NCBI RefSeq assembly: GCF_000372725.1
Contig: NW_005199363.1
Span: 197,031-261,030, forward strand
DNA: 64,000 nucleotides
Origin: Emiliania huxleyi CCMP1516
Taxonomy: Eukaryota > Haptophyta > Isochrysidales > Noelaerhabdaceae
Direction of reading: 5' to 3'
Shown piece after piece: positions 29,701 through 39,639 of the stretch (position 1 is its first letter; each line of letters begins with the position of its first letter). A program made the position numbers and the translations under genes. Below the pieces are notes generated by a model. That model saw only the letters and a program-made list of their open reading frames with translations, ran no database searches and had not been told where the DNA came from.

Positions 29701-30134
29701 TTTCCCAGCTTGAGCAGGCGGTCGGGAGACAGCTGCAGGCCCTCGATAAAGAGGAGGAAGACGATGCCGAGGTCGCCGAGCTGCACGTTCGCCTCCGAGT
29801 CGGAGAGGATGCCGAGGCCGAATGGACCGGCAGCGCAGCCGACGGCGAGGAATCCGAGGACGGGCGTGACGTTGAGGACGCGCGAGAGAGGCACCACGAC
29901 GACAGAGGCGAGGAGAAAGAAGAAGATGTCGTTGCCGAGTGCATCGAGGCTGATCACGGCACTGGTTTCAGCGGCGGCGTCGGCGAGGAGGGCGGCAGAG
30001 GGAACCTCGAATGCACGCACGCTGCACCGCTGCCGTGCAACGAGGGAAGGCCTCAGCAGGCGTGTGGTGGCCGCTAGCGAGGGTGCCACCATTTGCCCTC
30101 GCCTAAGCGGCCAGAGTCGAGGTTTCTCCGACAT
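26748..30134 (-). CDS. KEA3-like: KEA-type K+/H+ antiporter with EF-hands and RCK domain, 856 aa, 11 exons
   Basis: Exons 30134-29106, 29035-28909, 28843-28814, 28742-28711, 28640-28510, 28439-28367, 28295-28121, 28054-28005, 27935-27535, 27460-27271 and 27080-26748 join in frame. An Arg-rich N-terminus (transit-like) precedes a CPA2 membrane domain (FFFLLASVVVVPLSRV... FLAVGCAAGPFGLGI... LAGSQYRQRIEADIKPF). Two canonical EF-hands follow (loops D488-E499, DADGNGTIEREE; D530-E541, DLNGDGVISRDE). Next is a TrkA-N/RCK nucleotide-binding domain (VVVCGYGEMGQRACDVLAD... FIAFDRNPSRI). The C-terminus has another EF-like pair, one loop nearly canonical (D807-E818). In plants and diatoms KEA3 sits in thylakoids and shapes the proton gradient; Ca2+ control here is inferred. 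Introns are mostly 65-74 nt with duplicated exon edges. Confidence 0.88.
28743..28908 (-). repeat. Two adjacent introns sharing one core: introner-like pair
   Basis: Introns 28844-28908 and 28743-28813 flank a 30-nt exon. On the plus strand both begin CTGTTCACAGCCTGGCGT and continue TGAAGAGACGCA..TCACAGCTTGGC, differing by one base and a 2-nt indel over about 43 nt. Each then carries a copy of the first 22 or 26 nt of its own downstream exon (one exact, one with a single mismatch). Donor GC, acceptor AG. Confidence 0.9.
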
Positions 30135-30382
30135 GGCGCGCACATTTTTTTCTTTACTTCTCCCCTTACCCTTTCCCCCTTCCCCTCCCTCGTTCCCTTC
30201 CCGGTCGCGAACTTTCCCCCGGTCGACCAACTTTCCTCACTTTCCCCGGGGCGTCAAAAAGAGAAAGGGGAGCACGGCAGTCTCTCGCATGACAAACAAG
30301 CCCATAAAAAGAAAAGGAGGCGATTTTGTAAAAAGAAAACAGCCCTCCTCTTGCATGACATGTCAGAGTGTCCCATAACAAC

Positions 30383-30475
30383 GGCTAGCGCATCACACCC
30401 CTCTCCTTAAAATCCCTGTGTGGTGGCGGCGTGCCGTCCTCCCATCCCTCCCTTGCCTAACCGCCGCGCGAACTT
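30383..30475 (-). repeat. Dispersed repeat shared with 57.93-58.01 kb
   Basis: CTCTCCTTAAAATCCCTGTG followed by TGGTGGCGGCGTGCCGTCCT matches the inverse of 57930-58010 over about 80-90 bp. A looser copy is at 33655-33680. Confidence 0.75.
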
Positions 30476-30715
30476 TGTGGGGGCGGTTCACGAACCAGTT
30501 CGCGAACCCAGTTCGCGAACCGGCGGTTCACCGCCGGTTCGCCAGACTCGGTTCGTTCACGGTTCACGGTTCGCGGCGGGTGTCGCGGGAGGAGTCAGTT
30601 CACGGATCACGGTTCACGGACTCGGGGTGGGGGCTAGTCGGTTCACGGTTCGGGGTTCACGGACTCGGGGCGGGGGCTAGTTGGTTCACGGTTCACGGTT
30701 CACGATTCCGGCGTG
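30470..30715. repeat. GGTTCAC/GTTCGCGAAC minisatellite upstream of the RING gene
   Basis: Short direct repeats of GGTTCACGGTTCACGG, CGGACTCGGGG and inverted GTTCGCGAAC motifs. Non-coding; lies 170-420 bp upstream of the RING start. Confidence 0.75.
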
Positions 30716-30887
30716 AACTGAGAGGCCTGAGCACGACGTTTGAGAGAGAGAGACGAGAAGGTTTTTATTCGCTTGCTCTTGCATCCACCGCCGTACCTGT
30801 GCGCGCACCTGTATCCGCTTGCGGCTCCCCTCCGCTTGCACGCTTGCACCACTAACCGCGAGCGCGCTGCCCTCCGCGCTCTCAGAG

Positions 30888-31668
30888 ATGCCAACACGCT
30901 CGGCGGCGGTCTGCTCCATCTGCTACGACGGCATCCGGTGGGACGACCGCCTCGTCCTTCCGTGCAAGCACGTCTTCTGCCGCGGCTGCATCGACCACAT
31001 GTGCGCGCGTGCGTGGGCCGACGGGCCAGCGCATCTCGGCCTCACGCCGATTCGGTGCGGCGCCTGCTCACAGGTTCCTGCACCACCACCGCACGGCGGA
31101 CGACTACGCGTCGCAGTGTCCGATGTGCCGCGCGCCGCTCATGGGCGAGGCGGATGAGCTCTTCACACAGGGCTCATGGTGCCTTGCCGGCTTCCAGCGC
31201 CAGGTCGAGCTGCAGATGCACGGCCTCGATCTCATCTTCCCGTTCGAGATCGGGCACGCGATCACCGCGTTTGAGGACTGCATCACGGCGGTGGAGGGCC
31301 ACGCCACCGGCCCGGGCGGGCTGAACCGCATGGCCGCCGCAGCGCAGTACAACATCGGCCGCTGCTACGAGCTCCGCTGGGCCGCCGCCGACGACCTGCG
31401 CAGCGACGAGGCGCAGCAGGACGCCCGCGACGCCATGCGCGCGTACGAGCTGGCGTTCGAGCGGTCGCACGAGCTCGACGGCTCGGCGGCCAACAACCTG
31501 GGCGCGATGCTGATGTGGCAGGGCAGGCCGGAGGAGGCGCAGCACTGGTTTTCGCGCGCCTGCGACCTCGACCCGGCCGACACGCTCGCGCGCGCAAACC
31601 TACGCATCGCGGCCAGGGAGAACAGAGGCCTCCGCCCGCGGACCGCCGGGGGCAGGGTGGTCAGGTGA
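30888..31668 (+). CDS. RING-finger protein with TPR-like repeat, 239 aa, two exons
   Basis: Exon 1 is 30888-31012 and exon 2 is 31074-31668, with a 61-nt GT-AG intron. The RING reads CSICYDGIRWDDRLVLPCKH, then VFCRGCIDHM and CPMCRAPL; the splice ARA|FLHHHRTADDYASQCPMC restores the last C-x2-C pair. The C-terminal half holds TPR-like helices (AQYNIGRCYELRWAAADD... AANNLGAMLMWQGRPEEAQHWFSRACDLDP). A ubiquitin E3 ligase with a protein-interaction module is the likely role. It converges with the START gene, with stops 263 nt apart. Confidence 0.8.
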
Positions 31669-31931
31669 GAGTGGACTCTACTCATCGCAAATCGTCCGTA
31701 TGGATACGCCGTATGTGCGCGCTCTTGCAAATGCAAAGGGCTCGTCGTGTGAGGCGCAGCCGGAGCCGCAGCCTGCGCAGGCGGTGATGGTAATTTTTTC
31801 ATCTAGGACACATAGGTTAAAAATAGTAATAGAACCGACAAAAAAGCTAAAAAGTCCTGAAATAGTCGCGTTCTACGCCGCCCGCGTCGGCTTTACCACG
31901 GGCTTTGAACCGAACCGCGCCCCGGGGCTCT

Positions 31932-32717
31932 TCAGTACAGCGGCGCGTCGCCGTCAATGACTGAGCGCCATTTATCCGCCTCGCTCGCGTACGTCTGGAG
32001 GACGGTGGACTCGAAGCAGGAGTTGTAGCAGCAGTCGCAGATCAGCCCGCCCAGCCGCGTCGTGATCATGTGCACGAGCCGGATCCTGCCGTCGGCCAGC
32101 CTCTCGATCCGGTCGATCGACGGGAACATGTTCTTCGCCCGCACCCGGCAGCAGCTTGTGGGCTTGCCGTACCCCTCGCGGCGCGACACCGACGGGTACA
32201 CGTACGCCTTCTTGCCGCCAATCTCCTTCACGTGGAAGAGGTAGAGCAGGTCGCGTGGCCACAGCGGGCACGCGGAGAACCTCCACGACACCGTCTTGAC
32301 GTCGGCGGCCGGGGCGCCGACGACGTCGGCCGACTGGAACGTCCCGTCCCAGAGCGGCGCGTTGCGGATGACCGACTCGAATGGCGGACCGAGGAGCGCG
32401 ACCACGCGATCCAGCTTTGACGCCTCAAAGTCCTGTATCCACAGCACCGACCGGATGCCAGTCGCGTACGGCCCCTCGACGAAGCCAGTCTTGACGGCAG
32501 CGCCCGTCGCAGAGGTGAGCGCCGTCGGCCAGCTCTCCGCCGCAGTCGCGGCTGCGTCGCAGGCGAGAGCCCAGGCGTCGAGGTCCGGCGGTCCGCCGGC
32601 CGTGCCGTCGAGCGGGAGTGAGGTGGCACCACTGGGCGAGGACGAGGCAGCTGCCATCGCTTCACGCTTCTTCGCGAGGTAGGCTTGGCTCGGAGGGTCC
32701 GTCGTGGGCTTGCTCAT
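31932..32717 (-). CDS. START-like lipid-binding protein, 261 aa
   Basis: Single exon from ATG 32717 (MSKPTTDPPSQAYLAKK). The C-terminal 200 residues fit the START/SRPBCC fold: SVLWIQDFEASKLDRVVALL, PLWPRDLLYLFHVKEI, AYVYPSVSRREGYGKP and RLVHMITTRLGG with a C-terminal helix. The PRD motif after the central strand is typical of START domains. The ligand is unknown. No signal peptide or membrane helix, so probably cytosolic. A short mariner-type MITE begins 89 nt upstream of the start codon. Confidence 0.65.
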   Translation of the reverse strand: MSKPTTDPPSQAYLAKKREAMAAASSSPSGATSLPLDGTAGGPPDLDAWALACDAAATAAESWPTALTSATGAAVKTGFVEGPYATGIRSVLWIQDFEASKLDRVVALLGPPFESVIRNAPLWDGTFQSADVVGAPAADVKTVSWRFSACPLWPRDLLYLFHVKEIGGKKAYVYPSVSRREGYGKPTSCCRVRAKNMFPSIDRIERLADGRIRLVHMITTRLGGLICDCCYNSCFESTVLQTYASEADKWRSVIDGDAPLY

Positions 32718-32805
32718 CGACACTGACGCTGGACGCTGCTTGCGGCACTACGCCCAACGCTGGGGTGCGGCGCTGGCGTCGAACCGCCTGGTTCCGCGGC
32801 TCCTA

Positions 32806-33286
32806 CAGTGGGTTGCGGGCATTAAGAAAACAGAATCCCGCGGCACGCCGCCGTTTCTAAGCCTTTCCACAGCCCTCATCCACCCCACGCCGTGGTTTCT
32901 TAGCTCCGGGCGGGGCACTCAATCAAGCCAGAGCGCCGGCCCGAAGGATTTTTAGGTAAGAAGAGTGTTAAAGCTCGGTCCGCGAGGGCGATGCCAAGAG
33001 TCTGCCGCCGAGTCGGCTCTCTGGATGAGGGGAAGACGCACACACGCCTCCATCCACTGACCACTCCACTCAGAACACCGCAGACTTGAAAAGTGACAAG
33101 TGCGCTGCCGCAGGCCCAGGCGAAGAGAAATTTTGAGCTGCAGCTGGGGCTCCGGACCCGTTCACACTCGTGTCTGGCCTTTTCTCGGGGCCGCGCCTGC
33201 GGCGCCCCGTGGTTTCTTAGATTTTTGCGGAAATCGCTTGGTAGGGTTTCTTAATGCGACGTTTTCTTAATGCCCGCAACCCACTG
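32806..33286. mobile_element. 481-bp mariner-type MITE
   Basis: Same CAGTGGGTTGCGGGCATTAA termini and TA flanks (32804-32805, 33287-33288) as the element at 12436-14256. It lacks that element's 12466-13795 interior, so it is an internal-deletion relative. Repeated GTGGTTTCTTAG motifs lie near the ends. Confidence 0.8.
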
Positions 33287-33288
33287 TA

Positions 33289-33677
33289 CCCGGGACCCAG
33301 ATGGGGGGTCTGTTCCCACTGACTCGCGCCAAAACGCCCTACCTACCTACCTATCCCCAGGCCGCGCAGCGAAGCGAAAAAAGATGAAAATAGCGCGTAC
33401 CTACCTATTGCAGACGGCAGGGTTTATGGGCGAAACAAGACCAACCAACCCAACCTGGGAGGGGCCAGCCAGTGGCGGCAGACCCCCTATCCGGGTTGGA
33501 GCCGGAACCCGGGGCGACTCCGAAAAAGAAATACAACGCGACATATGGGAGAGGTAGAGTCCTAGTCCTTCCAATTTTTCGATTTACGGCTTTATTTATT
33601 TATTATGGGGCGGAGGTAGACGGCTGAGGGCAAACCTGGGAGACGGCTAGAACACGCTCCTTTCCTAAAATCTCTGT
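33289..33677. other. Intergenic
   Basis: Contains CTACCTACCTACCTATC and TTTATTTATTTATTATGGGG tracts; the latter resembles 57706-57727. The 3' end resembles the dispersed repeat at 30383. No gene seen. Confidence 0.4.
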
Positions 33678-36600
33678 GTGCGGCCTCGCGTGAGTGTTTT
33701 CTTTCTTTCTTTAGTCGAATGGTTGTGTTTCGCGTCATGGTTTCGTACCCCGCAAGGCGCGCGATACTCGAGTACACCTCGTATCAAATTCCTGGCTACT
33801 CGATCACTCAAATCCTTACCGCCAGCACCGCCAACAACGCCTCGCTCGCTGCCGCTGGTCGACTATCCGCCTCCATCCTCTTCGCCCTCGCCGCCGCCGG
33901 CCCCGCCGCCGTCCGCCTCGCCCTCACCTCCGCCCTCGCCGCCTCCGCCCTCGCCGCTGCCATCCCTCCCATCGCCGCTGCCAACGCCACCGCCAGCACC
34001 GCCAACAACGCCTCGCTCGCTGCCGCTGGTCGACTATCCGCCTCCATCCTCTTCGCCCTCGCCGCCGCCGGCCCCGCCGCCGTCCGCCTCGCCCTCACCT
34101 CCGCCCTCGCCGCCTCCGCCCTCGCCGCTGCCATCCCTCCCATCGCCGCTGCCAACGCCACCGCCAGCACCGCCAACAACGCCTCGCTCGCTGCCGCTGG
34201 TCGACTATCCGCCTCCATCCTCTTCGCCCTCGCCGCCGCCGGCCCCGCCGCCGTCCGCCTCGCCCTCACCTCCGCCCTCGCCGCCTCCGCCCTCGCCGCT
34301 GCCATCCCTCCCATCGCCGCTGCCAACGCCACCGCCAGCACCGCCAACAACGCCTCGCTCGCTGCCGCTGGTCGACTATCCGCCTCCATCCTCTTCGCCC
34401 TCGCCGCCGCCGGCCCCGCCGCCGTCCGCCTCGCCCTCACCTCCGCCCTCGCCGCCTCCACCCTCGCCGCTGCCATCCCTCCCATCGCCGCTGCCAACGC
34501 CACCGCCAGCACCGCCAACAACGCCTCGCTCGCTGCCGCTGGTCGACTATCCGCCTCCATCCTCTTCGCCCTCGCCGCCGCCGGCCCCGCCGCCGTCCGC
34601 CTCGCCCTCACCTCCGCCCTCGCCGCCTCCGCCCTCGCCGCTGCCATCCCTCCCATCGCCGCTGCCAACGCCACCGCCAGCACCGCCAACAACGCCTCGC
34701 TCGCTGCCGCTGGTCGACTATCCGCCTCCATCCTCTTCGCCCTCGCCGCCGCCGGCCCCGCCGCCGTCCGCCTCGCCCTCACCTCCGCCCTCGCCGCTGC
34801 CGCCCTCGCCAGGCCCCTCGCCGCCGCCGCCAGACGCGCCGCACCCCCACCCGCCGACCCCGCCGCCGTCGCCAGCCCCGCCGCCGCCGGACGCGCCCCT
34901 CGCTATCGCCGCCCTTCCCGCCCAGTTTAGCGCCTTCTCTGCCGCCGCCGCTGCCGACCCCACCACCGGCTCCGCCACCGCTGCCTCCCTACCCGCCCGG
35001 CATGGCGCCCTCGCCGTCGCCGCCGACGCCTCCGCTGCCCTCCCCGCCGCCGCCGCTGCCGACCCCACCACCGGCTCCGCCACCGCTGCCTCCCTACCCG
35101 CCCGGCATGGCGCCCTCGCCGTCGCCGCCGACGCCTCCGCTGCCCTCCCCGCCGCCGCCTCTGCCGACCCCACCACCGGCTCCGCCACCGCTGCCTCCCT
35201 TCCCGCCCGGCATGGCGCCCTCGCCGTCGCCGCCGACGCCGCCGCTGCCGTCTCTCCCAACGCCTCGGCCAACACCACCACCATCACCGCCAACAACACC
35301 TCGCTCGCTGCCGCTGATCGACTATCCGCCTCCGTCCGTTTCTCCCTCGCCGCCGCCGCCAGACGCGCCCCACCCCCACCCGCCGATCCCGCCGCCGTCG
35401 CCAGCCCCGCCGCCGCCGGACGCGCCCCACCCCCACCCGCCCACGCCGCCCTTGCCTTCAGTGCCTCAGCTTCCGCCTCTCGAGCGTTCACCACCCCTGC
35501 CGCCTGGCATGGCGCCGCCACCCTCTCCTCCTTCGTCACCCTCCTCAGCTCCATCGCCGCCGCCGCTGCCGCCATTCCCTCCCGACGGTGCGCCTTCGCC
35601 CTCACCGCTGCCTCCGCCACTAACGCCTCGCTCGCTGCCGCTGATTGCCTCCCCTCCACCGCCCTCGCTCCCGATCGAACTCGTTCCTCCATATCCGCCC
35701 GGCGGTGCGCCATCACCACCGTCATCAGTTCCTCCGGCCCCATCACTAGCGCCACAGTTCCCGCCCGGCATGGCGCCCTCGCCGTCGCCGCCGACGCCTC
35801 CGCTGCCCTCCCCGCCGCCGCCTCTGCCGACCCCACCACCGGCTCCGCCACCGCTGCCTCCCTTCCCGCCCGGCATGGCGCCCTCGCCGTCGCCGCCGAC
35901 GCCTCCGCTGCCCTCCCCGCCGCCGCCTCTGCCGACCCCGCCACCGGCTCCGCCACCGCTGCCTCCTTTCCCGCCCGGCATGGCGCCCTCGCCGTCGCCG
36001 CCGACGCCTCCGCTGCCTTCTCCGCCGCCGCCGCTGCCGACCCCACCACCGGCTCTGCCACCGCTGCCTCCCTTCCCGCCCGGCATGGCGCCCTCGCCGT
36101 CGCCGCCGACGCCTCCGCTGCCCTCCCCGCCGCCGCCTCTGCCGACCCCACCACCGGCTCCGCCACCGCTGCCTCCCTTCCCGCCCGGCATGGCGCCCTC
36201 GCCGTCGCCGCCGACGCCTCCGCTGCCCTCCCCGCCGCCGCCTCTGCCGACCCCACCACCGGCTCCGCCACCGCTGCCTCCCTTCCCGCCCGGCATGGCG
36301 CCCTCGCCGTCGCCGCCGACGCCGCCGCTGCCGTCTCTCCCAACGCCTCGGCCAACACCACCACCATCACCGCCAACAACACCTCGCTCGCTGCCGCTGA
36401 TCGACTATCCGCCTCCGTCCGTTTCTTCCTCGCCGCCGCCGCCAGACGCGCCACATCCCCACCCGCCGACCCCGCCGCCGTCGCCAGCCCCGCCGCCGCC
36501 AGACGCGCCCCACCCCCACCCGCCCACGCCGCCGCTGCCCCTGTCGCCGCCCTCCGCCTCGCCGCTGCCGCCCTCGCCAGGCCCCTCGCCGCCGCCGCCA

Positions 36601-38235
36601 GACGCGCCGCATCCCCACCCGCCGACCCCGCCGCCGTCGCCAGCCCCGCCGCCGCCGGACGCGCCCCACCCCCACCCGCCCACGCCGCCCTTGCCTTCAG
36701 TGCCTCAGCTTCCGCCTCTCGAGCGTTCACCACCCCTGCCGCCTGGCATGGCGCCGCCACCCTCTCCTCCTTCGTCACCCTCCCCAGCTCCATCGCCGCC
36801 GCCGCTGCCGCCATTCCCTCCCGACGGTGCGCCTTCGCCCTCACCGCTGCCTCCTCCACTAACGCCTCGCTCGCTGCCGCTGATTGCCTCCCCTCCACCG
36901 CCCTCGCTCCCGATCGAACTCGTTCCTCCATATCCGCCCGGCGGTGCGCCATCACCACCGTCATCAGTTCCTCCGGCCCCATCACTAGCGCCACAGTTCC
37001 CGCCCGGCATGGCGCCCTCGCCGTCGCCGCCGACGCCTCCGCTGCCCTCCCCGCCGCCGCCTCTGCCGACCCCGCCACCGGCTCCGCCACCGCTGCCTCC
37101 CTACCCGCCCGGCATGGCGCCCTCGCCGTCGCCGCCGACGCCTCCGCTGCCCTCCCCGCCGCCGCCTCTGCCGACCCCACCACCAGCTCCGCCACCGCTG
37201 CCTCCCTACCCGCCCGGCATGGCGCCCTCGCCGTCGCCGCCGACGCCTCCGCTGCCTTCTCCGCCGCCGCCGCTGCCGACCCCACCACCGGCTCTGCCAC
37301 CGCTGCCTCCCTTCCCGCCCGGCATGGCGCCCTCGCCGTCGCCGCCGACGCCTCCGCTGCCTTCTCCGCCGCCGCCTCTGCCGACCCCACCACCGGCTCC
37401 GCCACCGCTGCCTCCCTTCCCGCCCGGCATGGCGCCCTCGCCGTCGCCGCCGACGCCGCCGCTGCCGTCTCTCCCAACGCCTCGGCCAACACCACCACCA
37501 TCACCGCCAACAACACCTCGCTCGCTGCCGCTGATCGACTATCCGCCTCCGTCCGTTTCTCCCTCGGCGCCGCCGCCAGACGCGCCGCACCCCCACCCGC
37601 CGACCCCGCCGCCGTCGCCAGTCCCGCCGGCGCCAGACGCGCCCCACCCGTACCCGCCCACGCCGCCGCTGCCTCTGCCGCCGCCACTATCGCCTCGCGC
37701 TCTCCCACTGGCCGTGCCGCCGCCGCCGCCACCCTCGCCGCCGATGGGATCTCTGTCGCCGCCAGTATCACCGCCACCGACGCCGTCCTTCCCGCCCGGC
37801 GTGGCGCCCGTCCCTTCCCCGCCGTCGCCTCCGTTGCCATCCCCAACGCCTCCTGCGCCGACGTTCCCTCGCGTGCTACCGTTGATCCAGTTTCCACCCT
37901 CCTCGCCGCCAGGACCGTCACCTTGCCCACCTCCCCCGCCTTGCGTCCCATGCGAGCAGGGTCGCACTCTGCTCTTCTCGAGCTTACCCTGCTGCCATTT
38001 GGTCGACCCATGCGTGCGCGATGCAAGGGGCCCCGTGCTGCACAGCGCAAGGAGAATGCACTCACAGCACCACGGCGGCGGCAAGCCCACCGCAGTCTCT
38101 CACGCGCACCGCCAGCGCGACTCAAAGCAGCGCGGCTCCAGGCAGCACGTCGACTCCAAGCACCACCGCGCGGATCGAAAGCACAAAATGATCAAGCGGA
38201 AGCTGGCGCAATCATGGGCGAAGGAGACCGCGTGA
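33678..38235 (+). CDS. Giant proline-rich repeat protein (HRGP/extensin-like)
   Basis: A Pro-rich frame runs from about 33.7 to 34.9 kb and a second, offset by one base, from about 34.9 to 38.2 kb; the shift near 34.9 kb implies a small intron or indel. Six copies of a 171-nt unit (57 aa, ...[19 protein letters not shown]...) begin near 33.82 kb. They are followed by many 105-nt units (35 aa, [20 protein letters not shown]...) in three blocks, within a larger duplication of about 1.1-1.2 kb. The C-terminus has a Cys-bearing segment ([13 protein letters not shown]) and a basic His/Lys tail. Such proteins are usually cell-wall or extracellular hydroxyproline-rich glycoproteins. No clear ATG or signal peptide was fixed. 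The other frames stay open only because of the repeat composition. Confidence 0.5.
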
Positions 38236-38925
38236 AGTTGGCCTACAGACACATAACGGAGAGAGGCCCGCTCTGTGCTATGGTGTATGGAGAGTGAGAC
38301 GGCTTTATCCTTTATCCTCCCACCGCGGATTCCCCGCCCTCCCCCCCGCAGCCCCACACCTCTCGGGGCCAGCTCCATGTATTATTTTAACTTACATTCG
38401 TTTTCCATTCACGTACCGAAACTGCGAGATGCCTGGGTTCACCGGCCGAGACTGGCCCGAGTGGGCGGCAAGGCCGGCGCAATACCGCAGAGGACGACTG
38501 CCGCGCAATCGCAGCTCGCTCTCTCCTCCGCGCCCCCTCCCTGCCCCCATCCACGCTGTACAGGCCCATTGGGCGCTCGCTGTCCACAGCCCAGCCACGC
38601 CCGCTCACGCGGCGCAGGACCCCCCCCCCCCCCCCCCGGCGCACACCTCGTGTGCGTGAGCACACACACACACAGAGCGACCCTCGACACCCTCGGGCGC
38701 GAGGGCTCACTCTCGGCTGATGACGAGCGCGGGCCAGGCACCCCTCCGCCGCGGCGCCGCCCCGCAAAGGGGGCGTTGCGCGCCGCCGGCGTCATTCCTC
38801 TCGCAGCCGCCTCCCCGCCCGCGCTCCCTTAGCAAGGAAGACGCGGGGGAGAGGCGGCTGCGAGAGCCTGGCCGCACGCTCGGTCGTGGCGCGGCGCTCC
38901 CGTGCATCGGAGCGCCGGCCTACGA
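38236..38925. other. Intergenic
   Basis: 3' flank of the Pro-rich gene and 3' flank of the PUB gene. Poly-C and CA tracts near 38620-38670. No exon recognised. Confidence 0.4.
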
Positions 38926-39638
38926 TCATCCGCCCGCGTTGCCGCACGCGCCGATGTCGCTCGGCGTGACGATGTCGCGCCCGCCCTTGACTCCGGCAGC
39001 CTTTGCGCGCCAGCCGGGCTGCTTGCGCGCCTCTGCGTCGTCTTGGATCTGCAGCTTCTCGAGCTTGCGCTTCTCCGCCTCGACCGCCTGCTTCTTCTGC
39101 AGCTCGGACGCCGCCTGCAGCTTCGCCGAACTCTCCGCCGACTGCCTCTCGTCCGCCTGCGCATTCAGCCCCGCAAGCCCCGCGGCGCAGCCCGCCGGGC
39201 CGAGCTCTGCAGGCAGCATAAACGCCTCGCTCTCCTCGGTGAAGCCGACGCCGATGAGCAGCGCCTTGACGCCCGAGACGGCGAGCAGGGCCCCGATCTT
39301 GGCGTTCGACTTCTTGAGAGTCCTGTACTTGGCCTCGTCTGGGTGAGCGACGATGTTGCCCAGGACTTTGCTCAGCAGCGCGTGCGCCTCGCCAAAGGGT
39401 CCGATGCGGACCTCACTCAGCATCTCAAGCCCAACCTGGGCGGTCGCGGGGCGGGGCAGAGTGAGCAGCGGCGGTGTACGCAGCCTGTATTCTGCAAGCT
39501 GCTTTGGGGCGGCGGCGGTGGCGGCGGTGCGGATGGTGGGCGGTTGTGGCGGGGCGGCACGGGCGGGCGCGGTGGGCGGTGGGTGGGGGGAGGGGCGTGC
39601 GCCTTCAGTTTGATCGGGTTCGGCACAGCGCTTGACAT
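38926..39638 (-). CDS. PUB-domain protein, 181 aa, two exons
   Basis: Exon 1 39638-39603 (MSSAVPNPIKLK) joins exon 2 39435-38926 through a 167-nt GC-AG intron. Residues 20-90 are a PUB/PUG domain: GEAHALLSKVLGNIVAHPDE, AKYRTLKKSNAKIGALL and VSGVKALLIGVGFTEE. This fold binds the C-terminal tail of the AAA ATPase p97/Cdc48 in PNGase, UBXN6 and related factors. The rest is a Gln/Glu/Lys coiled coil (LQAASELQKKQAVEAEKRKL) and a short tail. A p97 cofactor in protein quality control is the likely role. There is no UBX or transglutaminase domain, so the exact orthologue is uncertain. Confidence 0.8.
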
Positions 39639-39639
39639 G

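Noticed and set aside
30470-30715. GGTTCAC heptamer repeats as telomeric sequence
   Set aside because: The array is short, irregular, mixed with inverted motifs and embedded between genes; the expected algal telomere repeats (TTAGGG or TTTAGGG) are absent.
34718-38125. Minus-strand open frame of over 1,100 codons (Ala/Arg/Glu-rich) and the Ala-rich plus-strand frame
   Set aside because: Both are reflections of the Pro-rich repeat composition; they have no domain, no start context, and merely repeat the same units in another frame.
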